Assembly: GCA_029204225.1 (NCBI GenBank) | Contig: CM055102.1 | Location: 22,714,160 to 22,778,159, forward strand | From: Diphasiastrum complanatum | Taxonomy: Eukaryota; Streptophyta; Lycopodiopsida; Lycopodiales; Lycopodiaceae | Length of the DNA: 64,000 nt | Reading direction: 5' to 3' | Part shown: positions 21,701 to 33,619 of the stretch, one piece after another | How the letters are laid out: every line of letters starts with the position of its first letter | Numbering within the stretch: the first letter of the stretch is position 1 | The notes under the pieces: model-generated | What the model was told of the DNA's origin: nothing | The model's database searches: none | Seen by the model: only the letters and a program-made list of their open reading frames with translations | Position numbers and translations under genes: made by a program

Positions 21701-24700
21701 GCTCTTTTGTGTCAGTGTTCTGGCCACATTTAGTCATATATTTGCAGAAGCATGTATAGAAAGCTGATTGAAGTAAACTCTATATTGTACAGAAAAGCTG
21801 TGCACACTTTCTCAAATAGATCATAAAACATAATTGCCCTAGAAATGACACTCTACATACTAGAAAGAAATTTGAATGACACTCTACACACTAGAAAGAA
21901 ATGTAAAAAGATTCTACAACTTTTCTTACAACCTCCATCCACAAACGTTGATGCCATATTACCATGCTTTCAGAAGTAGTCTCTCAAAGCATAAAATAAC
22001 CTTATATTAATCTTCATCGATCAAACTATAGTTATGGAGCCCTCCCGACAAACCAGAAACAGTATACGCAAAACGGGAAATGATACATCATCATATATTC
22101 TAGATACAATGGGAAATTTAAAATATGCATCATACAACATGTTACATAACACAAACATGTAGCTTGCTGACTGGCGATGGAATTTTTCGAGCGACAGTAT
22201 TTCCAATAAAAAAAGGGTTCGTTTCCAGCTTGAGTTTGGAACTTTGGAAAGCAATTTCATGGAACCCCCCAGCAGGATTCTGGCCTGTTTCAGATAGGTT
22301 TCTGACAGATTTTAGGCCATTTTCAAGCAGAACCAGCCTCCCATGGCCTCTGTCTAGGTCGTTCATTTTATGTTGTTCTCTTGAAAAGATGTTCTGCATA
22401 ATGTCTTGTGGGACACACATTCCCCGATTGCGAAACAACCATTTCCCAATGGTCATTTCCCAAGTTTGGGGAAACGAGGCATGCTGGGAAGCACGTTTCC
22501 TAACCAAAAAGGGCCGGAAAAGGCAGTAATTCCAATAATATTTGTAACACTCGCAAACTCTTTAATCTAGCCTTAGAAACTTTACCAATGCCAACAACCC
22601 GCAAAAAAACTGTGCCCAAATACTAATGACATCCCTCCACTTAACAAGCACCGAGTAAAAAACTTGTTTTGGGCATCTCAAGACGTTTATAACAACTTGC
22701 CTCATGCTATACCTTTTAAGTTTACTATCAAGTAAACTATATTTGTCAGTTCACATTGTTCAATTTTTTAGCTTCAAGCTCATAGATGATCGTCTAGCAT
22801 CAAGATCCATAAGCGTATATTGGCATCCTAGGTTCACCTCTTTCATAACTAGATCTTTCGTTACAATGATCCTTATGACACGTCAAGCTAAAATGCACCA
22901 TCAAACCACTTGCAACTACAAACAGCACTTAAGATCAAGAGTACCAAACTAGGGAAAAAGAGCTATGAATCTTGATGAGATACAATTCCATGAAGTTATT
23001 TACCTCCTCGACCACGTAAATATGAGGGAGGTTGAACAAATGTTTGTGCATAATCTTTCTCGTAAGAGTCCACAACCACAAATTGGGGCGTTGGAATTTC
23101 GGAGCCTCTTCTAGTTTGAGTTGCCAAAACCTGGACCAATACAAAGCCAATTGAACCCACAACAATTGTGCACATTTTATTTTCAATTATCATACAATGC
23201 CAATAAGGCTCAACCATGTGAATAGTGTTAACACCTTACAAATGATCTATTCATGCTACAACAAAATCAAGGAGACAACCACACCAAAGATGCAAAAAAC
23301 AGAGCTAAGATGCTTCTCAAATAGATAAAAGCATTTGAATTGCTCCATGGATACATCACTTCTCAACATCAAATTCAACGACTACCTTCAATAGCATCAA
23401 AAACCCTCAAGAAGCACCCAATCAACCAAACTACATTGATGGATGTACACCCATGTTTCCATTTCTTGCAAGTAATTCAAATGGCTAGGACCTCATAATT
23501 CAAATTCACCTCTACATTATGTTATCACGCATGTCAAGGAATTTCAATAAGTGCCAGAAATCACCTAGATGGCCTGTCATTGAGAACGACCTTTCGATGT
23601 TGCTATGAGTTCAAAAAAGGGATGGAAACATAGGAAATAAGTGCACTTCGAGTTTGATTTGAAATAGTAAGATTAACATATGACCTTGCATCAATTTCAG
23701 AACTTATAAAATGCATGCGGTAAAAGTCAAGACATACTAAGGACAATTGCAAGAGCAAGGTCCAACACTCACTCACCATATTGTTAAGAACTTTCAATTC
23801 CACAACATGTGCAAAATCCTTACTTCCTATAAAGAGGTATGAACTAGCTTCTTATTCTAAATTGCACTATAATGAAGCACAATAGCTCAGTGAAAACCAT
23901 AAATGACTAGCAAAGGACATTGGCAAAGCAAATGCTCATAGCCAAGTCTAAAAAATGATATGAGCTACACATAAAACATGTGTCAAAAATTTGGTGCAAC
24001 ACAATGCACACCCAAATTCTCAACTTCTACTAAGGACATTCTTTAGCAAACTTCAAAGGCGTCTAAAAGAAGAATTGCAAACTGATTGATTGTCTTAAGC
24101 AAGGACAAAAGATATGCAAGGGAGCATTGGAATATTTCTCCCGATATGCGAAATTTTGTATTCTTGTACATTTTTTTGAGCCTATCATTAAACTCATGCA
24201 CAAAACATAAACGAGAAGTAAAAGAAACCATTTCGTTGCCATGACTATCCTTTTTTTCTAAAAGGCAGGCCACAATCAACGTCCAAACATAAGGCTCATG
24301 GCTAATGAAGAGCATCGTTGTGAGGCACATAAGCCATCAATGTAAAAAAGAGCATATGCCAAGTTGACAAAAAGTGTCGCAAGAATTATTAGAGCATTGT
24401 ATATTCTAGTTGAGTTGAGCCTCAACAAGTTATCAGGCATGTCAGGTGCACCATAAGATAATTTTAACAATAAACAATAACTTTTCTTTATCTGAATGGA
24501 AGAAATGCACATTTTGCACATATAATGATCCATTATACTTGGCACCAATAATGCAATGACAATAGCAAAGGAGAAAGTAGTCACAAAAGAAGAAAACGTA
24601 CCAGCTCATTTTCAGAATCCAAAGCAACATGGTTGTGTTGCACAGTTCGTGACACACCTGCACTCTCATCATTGTCTAAATCCCTTACCGACTTCACTAT

Positions 24701-24754
24701 TGGAAGCTTCTTGTGAATATCAAGTGGCCGGGGCCTAAACGACAACCTACTCAT
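18667..24754 (-). CDS. EPL1: Enhancer-of-Polycomb-like protein, N-terminal five coding exons (partial)
   Basis: Five exons join in frame on the minus strand: 24602-24754, 23004-23130, 19843-19945, 19242-19365 and 18667-18732 (153, 127, 103, 124 and 66 bases). All four introns are GT-AG and the phases agree (0, 1, 2, 0). The 191 residues start MSRLSFRPRPLDIHKKLPIV, the hallmark of plant EPL1, and include EIPTPQFVVVDSYEKDY, EYVEYDLDDEDEDWL and ILDHKARERAG, all in the EPL1 domain. The family scaffolds the NuA4/Piccolo histone H4/H2A acetyltransferase (with Esa1/HAM and Yng2/ING) in the nucleus. The gene is partial: the next expected block (basic, Trp/Pro-rich, after YWKAK) is not found to base 1. 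Introns of 1.5, 3.1, 0.5 and 0.5 kb carry MITE and LTR debris. Nothing breaks the frame, so the gene may be functional. Confidence 0.93.
19242..19365 (-). CDS. EPL1: EPL1 coding exon 4
   Basis: The acceptor is CTGCCAG and the donor is GTGCGC. It encodes FEWMLFMIEILDHKARERAG and then GVPVPVVLQCESAIE. LDHKARERAG is conserved in plant homologues. Confidence 0.93.
19511..19590. repeat. Foldback element in EPL1 intron 3
   Basis: Arms ATGGTTCACCACGGTTC (19511-19527) and GAACCATGGTGAACCGT (19574-19590) are inverted repeats matching 15 of 17. The loop is also rich in ACGGTTC words, and a TTAATTAATTAA tract precedes it. It is likely a small MITE. Confidence 0.7.
19843..19945 (-). CDS. EPL1: EPL1 coding exon 3
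   Basis: The acceptor is TTCACAG and the donor is GTACTT. It encodes EYVEYDLDDEDEDWLLQLN, the acidic signature of the EPL1 domain, ending at LLSPE plus two bases of an Arg codon. Confidence 0.95.
20770..21059 (+). mobile_element. LTR remnant with two primer-site-like motifs in EPL1 intron 2
   Basis: TGGTGTCAGAGC (20989-21000) and TGGTATCAGAGC (21048-21059) are tRNA-iMet-type primer sites; the second follows a sequence ending in CATCA, as an LTR end would. The upstream boundary is uncertain. No coding region follows, so this looks like a truncated element. Confidence 0.5.
21845..21906. repeat. Tandem duplication, 31 bp unit
   Basis: ATGACACTCTACATACTAG and ATGACACTCTACACACTAG, each followed by AAAGAAAT, lie in direct succession. 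Confidence 0.85.
22195..22538. mobile_element. Possible short insertion flanked by 15 bp direct repeats
   Basis: CAGTATTTCCAATAA (22195-22209) and CAGTAATTCCAATAA (22524-22538) flank 314 bp that is compositionally distinct, with repeated GTTTCC and TTTCCCAA words. The direct repeats could be a long target duplication as made by LINE or SINE machinery. There is no A or B box and no conserved protein. Confidence 0.35.
23004..23130 (-). CDS. EPL1: EPL1 coding exon 2
   Basis: The acceptor is GGTCCAG and the donor is GTAAAT. It encodes VLATQTRRGSEIPTPQFVVV, then DSYEKDYAQTFVQPPSYLRG, the second conserved EPL1 segment. 127 bases, leaving one base to complete an Ala codon across the intron. Confidence 0.94.
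24602..24754 (-). CDS. EPL1: EPL1 coding exon 1
   Basis: 51 codons from ATG (24752-24754) to a donor GTACGT. The first 25 residues are nearly invariant in the plant family. The start is chosen because this conserved block begins with it and a splice acceptor lies 118 bases upstream. Confidence 0.95.
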
Positions 24755-24872
24755 ATTGGCTCATCACCCCTAACTCCAGCCAAACCCCTTCTAAGTAGCA
24801 ACAAATTTTCATATGGACTCAGCTTCCAAAAACTTGCAAAACTACCATTGGACGTGTGCAATAGGTTCCGTC
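24755..24872 (-). other. EPL1: EPL1 5' untranslated part of first coding exon
   Basis: A strong acceptor (TTTAGTTGTTAGTTTTCTGCAG on the minus strand, split here as TTTAGTTGTTAG and TTTTCTGCAG) ends at 24873. The 118 bases to the ATG would then be 5' UTR, implying at least one upstream noncoding exon. Confidence 0.6.
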
Positions 24873-27800
24873 CTGCAGAAAACTAACAACTAAAAGTAAG
24901 AATCAAAGTAAGAAAGCAAAATTCTTTGATTAGGCTTCCTCATCACTTTTTTCATGAAAAATAACTTGTAATTCAATTTGGCAAATCACTTGCACTTTGC
25001 AAACTCGACTAAAATTTGAACCTATCGTACTTTAAACCTTTATCATCCTCAGTTTCTCAAACAGGAGTTTCAAATTGAGCCAGCTCAAAATCTCACACAC
25101 TCAATTTAGGTAAAATGCTACATGCACAATATATTGCTTCAATAGAATAACCCAAATTTTCTTGACAAAAAACCATTCATGTTATCAGAGTTACGATGAA
25201 GAACATGTAAAGTGAAGGAGTTTAACCACCTTTCCACAATCAACTTAAATTAACAAAACTTTTTCTCGAGGCATGAAAAACTCAAAAGTTTCGATGTAAT
25301 TTTTCACTCACTTTGGTCACAAGTGCTCAATTAGCATCATTATCCGAACACAAACTTCAGGTCATCCATTAGCATTATGCCAGATTATGATTGTGCTTAG
25401 TTTCTTGAAAGCTAGACGAACTTTTCAATTTGCACCTTCTCTTTGAATGTGTCACACAAGGAGTTCCAGCCGATGGCTTCTAAATTTAGAATATATGGCA
25501 AATTATTGTTTGGAATTTCATTATGGCCAAAAAGTATCATCTCATGAATAAATGAACGACCTCTATTTCATAAGTTTAAAAGGAGGTTTAAAATTGTGTC
25601 TCCTAAATAAAAAAGCAAAAGAGGATGAGCTTTGGTTGTTTAAATAGCTACACACATATTAGTGCTTCAGTTCTCTGAAAAAAGACGACAAGTTTTTTTG
25701 GAAATTAAAGTATCCTACACAAATTCAATTTAAAAACAAAAAAAATCATCGATAAGGGGGATAATTTTGAGCGTCTAAAATGCAAATCCTTTCATGACAT
25801 ATATCTATAAGGAGGAGCTTCAAGATTGTCTACAAGCTTTGAGGGCTTGGAAGCAAGAAACAAAGAATGCTTCTTTGGTCGCATTGTGTTCCAAAACCCA
25901 CCCACCAGAATGTTAGAAGATGAAGACCTCTTCAAAGCTTTTGAAAAGTACAACCTTTATCCAAGTGAGAAAGGGAGAGCCCAACAAGAGAGTATCAGTC
26001 TTCATGTAAGAAATTACAAATATTGTCCCAATAATGCAACTCTAACAAAGCAAATATGAATGCGGAGGATTCCAATAAAGGGCCACGTCATGATCGACAC
26101 TTCCATATGGATACATTGGACATGGAACTTGAAAATAACATCACATTGAGCTTTGAAAGCAGCTTAGAAGATTTTTGCCATAGAAAAGTAGTTCCTTTTT
26201 AGAGCATACAACAAAGATATGTATTTACACAGCATAAATGCAGCAGAACGCTATCTTCTTTTCTTTTTTCAAAAATCAATAAAAAAAACACTTAAAATAC
26301 AAGAAAAAAAACCTGAAAAACAGCATGCAAATTTTCTTCAGAATACCTAAAAAAAATTACACCACACAAACGGTAGCATGAATCCCATTATCTTTTGAAA
26401 AAAAAATCAAAAAATAAAAAAGTATTGCATGTTCTGGGAAACCCTAATGGATTTCCCATATCGCATTCTAGAAAACATTTTGGAACACATTCCGAGATAG
26501 AATGTGCAAACATATTACACTGATTGAGTTACACCTTAATTGGTTCTAGGGTCAAGTGTGCAAAATAAATTATAAACTAAATCACAAATTTTAGTATCAA
26601 GAGAGCATAAATCAACAATACATAAAGCAATCTAACCATCTCCCACAAAAAATGGTAAATAGAATCATATAGGGGCTTTCCCCTACAAGCAATAGCAAAG
26701 GCAAGACTTCTCCCACCAAGAGCCCAGCCAATACCAAATCATAAGCTGATAAATGAATGTCTCTAGGCCCTAGTTATACCCAAAATAGGAACATTGAAAT
26801 AAAAGCAGACATAGAGTCTAAGCTTATCTAAAAATAGGTTATAGGGGGGGGTTTATTTCAAGGCCTCTAGTATGGAAAAAACACACTTATCTTAAACTAA
26901 CACTGAACTAACTTCTAAGTTCTTGATGCATTGAGAGCCTTCATCAATTGAATACCAAAAGGACACCCTCCATTGAGAGCTCCCATCAAGTCACACTCCA
27001 ACTTGTTTGCATACCTTGTCATGCCCATGCACTATTTATTTGGACTTGGCCCAAGGCCAAATGTCGTGATTGTCTACTATGCAACTCCTCCCACTTTTGG
27101 AAAATGCACTGAGAGTTCTCATCACTTCAACTCCAACTTAGTTAAATACCTAAAATGATGCCCATGTACTACCTTATGGCCATGTATCATGAGTATCAAT
27201 TGTACAACTACTCCCACTTGTCTAGTCATGCACATATTACCACTCCAATTATAGCTAACTATAATTATCTCCAATTGTGAACTCAAATTAGAGCCTGATC
27301 TCACTAGGCTTTCCTTCACCCAAGTCTGGACAATAAATAGTCAAGAATGTAACGAGAAAGTGACTGTAAACAATCATGTCCAGTGCGTACTTGTAATATA
27401 TCGCCCTTGCACAATACCCTCCACCATGTTGTCAAACTAATTAACCAAGCATCAACTTGCAAGTTATGGTTTACAGCCTTTCGGTCAATAACTCCAAACG
27501 TTTGACGAAGCTACACAATCTTCACCAACCCATTTATAGCAACCAATAAGCCTCAAACTAATTTCGATATACACATCCCAAGGTTCAAGGCACCACAATA
27601 GGCACAATAGGCAAGTCCTGGATCTAAGCCTCGACTTTATGAACCTTCATTCCTAGGAGTTGAATTATGATGAAACAAAACCTTTAAAAGGGCCTAAACC
27701 CTCCAAAAAAAGATTTCGAATATACCCACTTTTTCAATATCTCTTTGGAACCTAATTCAAATTTGAATTCTTTCCACGAGTCTTATAATTAATCTCGAGA

Positions 27801-28904
27801 ATAGTAGACACGGCAATATGCAACGTTATGTACAATGAGAATCATTTATTTTATTTTTCTAGTTAGAATCATTAAAGGAGTTGATGCACTTGTGAGAATG
27901 TGACATTCTAATTTGTCACCCTATTGACGTTACAGGTCATGTATGATCGACTTTTATTTTATTTTTGGGGGGGAGGGGGTTAATCCATTAAAAAATACGT
28001 TCTATCACCACATACAACTTGATGAACCACATGGCCAAGTGCTTAAGTTGTACATCTACATGTCAAACATGTCATTAAGGTGACTTGTTAAGCTCTTATG
28101 TAAATAAATAGATGCATGGGTGCTGGAAAATGGACATGTATGGGGCTTCACCAGTGTACTTCTAGAAGTGGTTTTGTAGAGAATGTTAACAAGGCCTTCT
28201 GATTTGCAAGCTAATCAATTATTGGAAAAAAAATTCTCCTTTAGTGTGATTTGTCCATGTCTCTTGTGCAAGTTCTATGGTGAATGATATTGTTGTAGGA
28301 TCTAGTTATCTCCATCTATTTTCTTATTCAACATCTATTGGACAAATAATGCCAAGCGTCTATGGACAGCCATTTAGAGAGTGGCACCTAGCACTTGAAA
28401 GTGTTATGTGTCAATCATTGAATAAATGACCACATGAACCTCCAAAAAGAATGTTTAACTAAATTAACAGCCAATGTTACATTTTCAAACTTTTAGAATT
28501 ATTATTTGGAAAAAAAACTCGCACTAGAAAGAAAGGTACGGCCTAATACAAAACTAAATAATTATTTGACAAGATAGGACTTCTCATCAAATAAGTGCCA
28601 TCATAGTTGCACTTTGTTTCTGAAATGCGGTCCAAAATTGCGTTTCGGATTTTTTGTAGAAACGTTCAGAATCATTTTTTTTTTTTGGGCAATATGGGTA
28701 TCAGATGAAAGCTCTAATTAAGAGCACTGTTACTGTGTAGTTTGTTGAATGTTTCGGGTACAATTTGGTCCAGTTTAGGTGCATTAATCCATGTTCGGTT
28801 CTGTCAAAGATAAAAATTCAAAACTAACCTCTAGCCTGTTCGTTACGATCACAGATGATTCTAGTGGGACAGAGACAAAGAACTGTAGGGCAATTGTACC
28901 TCGC

Positions 28905-28990
28905 TTTTTGCTTCGGGGGGTGCTGCCGCCCGATCCCCTCGCCGGGGGGGGCGGCAACAGTAGCAAGGGGGGTGATGCGCGCCGATAAGG
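28905..28990. other. GC-rich island with G/C homopolymer runs
   Basis: About 85 bp with GGGGGGTGCTGCCGCC, CGCCGGGGGGGGCGGC and AAGGGGGGTG, strikingly GC-rich in AT-rich surroundings. It contains an inverted GCCGCC/GGCGGC pair and possible G-quadruplex runs. Origin unknown. Confidence 0.6.
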
Positions 28991-29932
28991 GCCCAATATT
29001 TTTGTGCCCAACTGTATGCACATTGCACTCATTTCTCCAATAAAATGATTGCAAAAGTGATCATCATCCATAGAGTTGATAGCCCAAACTGTAGCATTAA
29101 CAATTACTGAGAACCAAAGCAAATAACAAATAGCTACTGACGTTTATTTGTTTGTGCCCTATCTACTGCACTTATGGGAGGCAAAACGCTGGTTTGACCA
29201 TTGCTCCCCTAAAAAAATTTCAGCCATAAGCTATTTTTCCACAAAAAAAAACTTTTTTTTCTTAATTTTTGCACGTTTCTCTATTCAAATCGCGATTCGC
29301 TGCAACTATAAGTGCCATTTCAAATTATTGAATTAATAATTCTAAATCGAGGAGATTCAAATCAACTTGAGCCAATATGATTTATTTTTCTAAGTTTGAA
29401 TCAACCTCTTGTCAAATGATTAAAAGAAACAAAAATGTTTTCAAAACTTTGAAAAAATATTGGAGAGATGAGGGCAAAAGTTTTGACTTTTGACTTGAGC
29501 TCTTGTTAAATGATTAAGCATGGGAAAAAAAAGAGCAATGAAATATCGTTAATCTAAAGCAGGAATTTAAGCATAAGACTTTACCTTTAAATTAAGCTTT
29601 AAATATGAAAACAATTTGAATCTATTCAAAGCCAAAACTTTGGTATGCTAATTGTGATGCAACTGCGTAGGACACGTTCCTTAGTGGATTCAAATTTACA
29701 CGTAATGGATACCTATTGCATATTATGCCCATTTTCAAATAAATTAAAAAGCAGAAAATGCATGTGTTTTTTTCAGAGGCAGATTCTGCTTTTTTTTCCT
29801 GCCTGTCTGTGCCCGTCTGTACGGATTCCGTACAGCTGCCACATGGCACATTTGTCTTGGTCAGTCAAAGTCAAACCTGCCTATTATGCTTCGTAATGTG
29901 CTTCTGAAAAAATTTCAGGTATCCATTACGCA

Positions 29933-30068
29933 ATGGAAGGAGCCGGGCAAAGGCCATTCTGCCCGGTTCAGCTTTCCATAAAAATTTAGGCTCGGCCCCT
30001 CCGGGCCTCACCCAAACTCTTTTGAAAATCCTTACCGGGCAGAAGCCATTCTGCCCGGCTCCTTCCAT
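29933..30068. repeat. Imperfect palindrome, 35 bp arms, with self-complementary arms
   Basis: The left arm 29933-29967 (ATGGAAGGAGCCGGGCA...TGCCCGG) and the right arm 30034-30068 (CCGGGCA...TGCCCGGCTCC) are near-perfect inverted repeats. Each arm also pairs within itself through CCGGGCA and TGCCCGG. A loop of about 66 bp contains GGCCCCTCCGGGCC. It would form a cruciform or foldback RNA and is likely a foldback transposon. Confidence 0.75.
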
Positions 30069-30296
30069 AATACATAAAAATCGGAATCGAGTGAGGGAAA
30101 TTGGATTCAAAAAAATTTGAAAGAAATTCTGCTAAATTGAAAAATTTTAAAAACTGCTCATATTTTCGAAAATAAATAAATAAATAAATTTTCATCCAGA
30201 TCTTGAATTGATCAAAAAAAATTCGAACTGTGATTCAGTGAAATTACCGTTATTATAGCAATGGCGTGAAATATACAGCTACTGCGGTAAGCCTCT

Positions 30297-30402
30297 AAAC
30301 CCTAATTCAGCAAAAGCCGACCATATAAGCAAGCGAGAGAGTTGAAGCCCATTTTGCTCTTCACACAAAAGCAAAGCCTACAAAACTCTCATTCAAAACC
30401 AG
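30297..30402 (+). promoter_or_regulatory. Candidate plus-strand promoter and first noncoding exon
   Basis: The telo-box AAACCCTAA (30297-30305) is followed by CCATATAAGC (30321-30330), a TATA-like box, then an Ala/Ser-poor CT-rich leader ending at AG|GTAAGC (30402/30403), a strong donor. This is the layout of a plant housekeeping promoter. I cannot identify a coding exon downstream, and it would overlap the proposed EPL1 promoter, so only one of the two may be real. Confidence 0.35.
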
Positions 30403-30488
30403 GTAAGCCTTAACTACTGTAACTTTTAAGGAACCTGGACAGCATTATCTCCGGGGCCAAATGCCAAAAGCAGCCCTAGATCGTTTAC

Positions 30489-30616
30489 CTCTGTATACTT
30501 GAAAAAGGAGCAGCAGCAGCATTTCACACAGCTACCTCTTGTTGTCGCTGCAGCAGAAATGACTCATTTGGTAGCTGCTACCGTATTCATCAAATAGCTT
30601 CACGAATGCGAGCGAG

Positions 30617-30650
<34 letters not shown>

Positions 30651-30754
30651 ATGAAGGGTTACTAGATAGTGAAATTGAGAGAGTGTGTGAAAGTCCAAAA
30701 AGGAGGAGGCCTTTATTTGAATTTGGATAATGTTATGAAATAAGTTTTATAGAG
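30489..30754 (-). promoter_or_regulatory. EPL1: Candidate EPL1 promoter and noncoding exon 1
   Basis: On the minus strand CTCTATAAAAC (30744-30754) is a TATA box. It is followed by CT-rich leader DNA including (CT)n at 30618-30647, and a donor AGAG|GTAAAC ends a putative exon at 30489. Paired with the acceptor at 24873 this gives a 5' UTR intron of about 5.6 kb. There is no transcript evidence. Confidence 0.4.
30618..30647. repeat. (AG)n microsatellite
   Basis: About 15 uninterrupted AG units. It reads as CT on the minus strand, typical of plant 5' UTRs. Confidence 0.95.
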
Positions 30755-31806
30755 AGGACAAGGGGCCTGTTCCCACCACTTCAGGGTTCACGAGTCCCAA
30801 GAGGGTGTTAGTAACCTTGAAAAGTCATAGGCCCACCCCCCCCATCCCAGGTGAGAGTGTTGTTGGGTGCTTTGAAGTGGTGGTCTCATGACTGCCATGG
30901 CAACTAAGATGACCTATACCTTGAGAGACGTCGTAAATGCTCTCAAGCATGCATCTAGCGCTAGTAGCATGACCATAACTACGATCCCAACCACAACTAA
31001 CTATTCGTTGATCTTAAGGGTGGCTTTGGTAAGAGTGCCCCAAACAATGTTAACTCATTCGCCACCCCCGCTTTCACTCTAAGTGGGACTTATCCCTAGG
31101 TGGCATCTTGATTGGCAAGAATGGATGCCCACTTGGAATGTTAAGGAAGGTCCAGAGATGCACCAGGCTATGGCACGAGAAGCTACAACCAAGAATTTGA
31201 TTTCTTGGACACATTTCAAGGACACACATTTGCCAAACAAATGTGTAGACTGTGCAATATTTTTTTAAAAAAATAGGGTGATTGCTTCAAGCCTTCCCAA
31301 AACAAGCATTTCTTTGTCCTTCAAAAATTTTGATGTCCTCATGCTTCAAACATAGTCTGCACAAGACTCATACACTATTTTAAATGTCAGCATATGCATT
31401 TGGCTATATGAGTGATAACAAAATTATTTATTGCAAATGTTTGCACTTTTTTTTTTCTTAAACCATCACATAGTAGCACATCGTTACACAACACCATATT
31501 TTTATGCACAAGTGTACAATGTTTTGAGAGTCAAGGCCCAAGTATGTCAATAGAGCAATAGGCAATTGGCAAGGAATTTCTCTCTTTTACCCACCTCCTC
31601 TCAATCTCCTTAACATTTGCCTATTATTTGAAATCGCTCAAGCTTTTGGAGTTTACTCCTTTCTTTGCAAGCTATCTAATAAAGCCTAAGAGTGGTTTGA
31701 AAGTTGCCTAATATTTAAGTTACTATTTTTGGCAAGATTTTTACTTAAACAACATATCAACAAGTTTTGGAACTTTGACATGAAACATTTTGGTATATGG
31801 TTTTAT

Positions 31807-31931
31807 CATACAAAAATCCACAGAAAGGGTGGAACATTTTCAACAACATGAACATTCCTCTCAAGCATTATAAAAATCCACATAAAGAGTGGAACATTTT
31901 AAGCAACATGAACATTCCTCTCAAGCATTAT
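31807..31931. repeat. Tandem duplication, 60 bp unit
   Basis: The unit ATAAAAATCCACAT / ATACAAAAATCCACAG...GAACATTCCTCTCAAGCATT occurs twice with exact 60 bp spacing and about six differences. Confidence 0.9.
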
Positions 31932-32872
31932 CATTCACGTGGAATTTCTAAAAATGCATGGTATTGAAGTCAACTTTGTACATAACATGAAATAGGAAAC
32001 TAGAAATTCTTATATGCAAAGATTATAGTTGGGAATTACATGTCTAAATGCAAGTTCAATGAGTATTTTATAAGGTCCATTGAAACTTATTTAGGTTTGC
32101 TTATATGTGATCTTTACATAACAATGAGAAGAAGGTTCTTGAGTCATGTTCTTGACCCTAGTAGAAAGAGAGTCCATATCTTTTTCATAAAAGTTGTCGT
32201 GTCTCATTATTGATGGGATGGACCAAATGACAACAAAATTGTCCCATTTCAAGCAACTCCAGTGAGGCTCAATAGACATTATTCTTGAAAATGGGCTACG
32301 TTGTGTTTCGAAATATGGAATTGAATAATAATGAAACGTATGTTTAAATTTTTATATATTTACAATAGTAAATAGCTGACCCCATCAATCATACAATCGA
32401 CATAGAAGGTGCACAAAATTTGGCAAGCTATTTAGGAAACTTATTAGAAGGCGAGACATTGTGCTTGCTCTATGTTGTGCATGCTCGTGGCACATTGGAT
32501 TTCCAAAAGGTAGTGGAATTTTCAATGGTCGGGCATGCTATCAAAGATATCGTCCAAATATTGAGTCTGGTCCAAAAGTTCTCAAATAAAAAAGTTCTAG
32601 CTGGTGTTCGTGTGAAAGGTGAAGGTTGTGATTGTGGGAAAAGTCAATGTTGGGTATTTGGTGGGGTAGAGATTGGCCAACAGAAAGAAGCGCCAAATAC
32701 CTAATCTCCACTATAAATAGTGATTCAATGTACCTCATTTTCATATTCAATCCAAAAGAATGTGGAGAGTCTAACAATTTGGCAATTGAATGTCCTTGCC
32801 TCTCCTTCTGATGTTGTTGGTATTTTGGGATTATTAGATTTTGGGATTATTAGATTTTGCTATTGTTGATTC

Positions 32873-33001
<129 letters not shown>

Positions 33002-33619
33002 TAACAGGGAGATGATTAGGGTTAATGCTTGGTTACTGGTTGGAACTCATTTGGAAGCTTGCATAACATCTTGTGAAGAGGCATTCCTTTCTTGGGAACA
33101 ACTACCATGCGACCAAAAAGGAGAAACTATTTTTCTATCATATTTGCATCACGATGGATCTAGAAATAGGTGTTGAAAGTAGGTGAGGAAAGCAACTACA
33201 ATAAATGATGTTGTTGTTGTGGTGTCATTCACTAGATTGTTGTTTAGCCATAAACGTGTAGAAAATATACACAAAAACATCCCACTAGCATTTGAAATGA
33301 GAATGATGTATCACACTAGTGGGCTTCAAACAATGAAATGTTAGAATATTCATTTATGCATCGAAATCAAAAGCACAAAAGTAATTAAAGAATTAACAAT
33401 ACACTAATAAAATTTTATCTATTTAAATAACAAACCTCATTCACCACAAATAATCCTGAAAAATTGTCAACTAGTTTGGTTTTTTAGTTGGATTTTTGAG
33501 GCCAAAATGAAATCTCAACTTAGAAATAGGTTCATATTTGTCAATAAAGGCCTGAATAGTGTTTGTACTATTTTTGGCAAGTAGATAAGTGGACGAGGTC
33601 GAGTTTGGATCTATTCTAA

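Larger units (their letters stand above)
24873..30488 (-). other. Gene-poor 5.6 kb, probably EPL1 5' UTR intron
   Basis: No supported coding gene. Short plus-strand frames at 25826-26059 and 26973-27158 have no motif I can name. Around 26.9-27.3 kb there are repeated CTCCCACTT and CATGCCCATG blocks that resemble an old LTR. Notable sites are the GC-rich patch at 28905-28990 and the palindrome at 29933-30068. Confidence 0.35.

Noticed and set aside
24043-24672. Three minus-strand frames with hydrophobic residues
   Set aside because: They lie in EPL1 intron 1, lack motifs and overlap one another in different phases.
28784-29122. Overlapping frames on both strands at the GC-rich patch
   Set aside because: Composition effect of stop-poor GC-rich DNA; no family resemblance.
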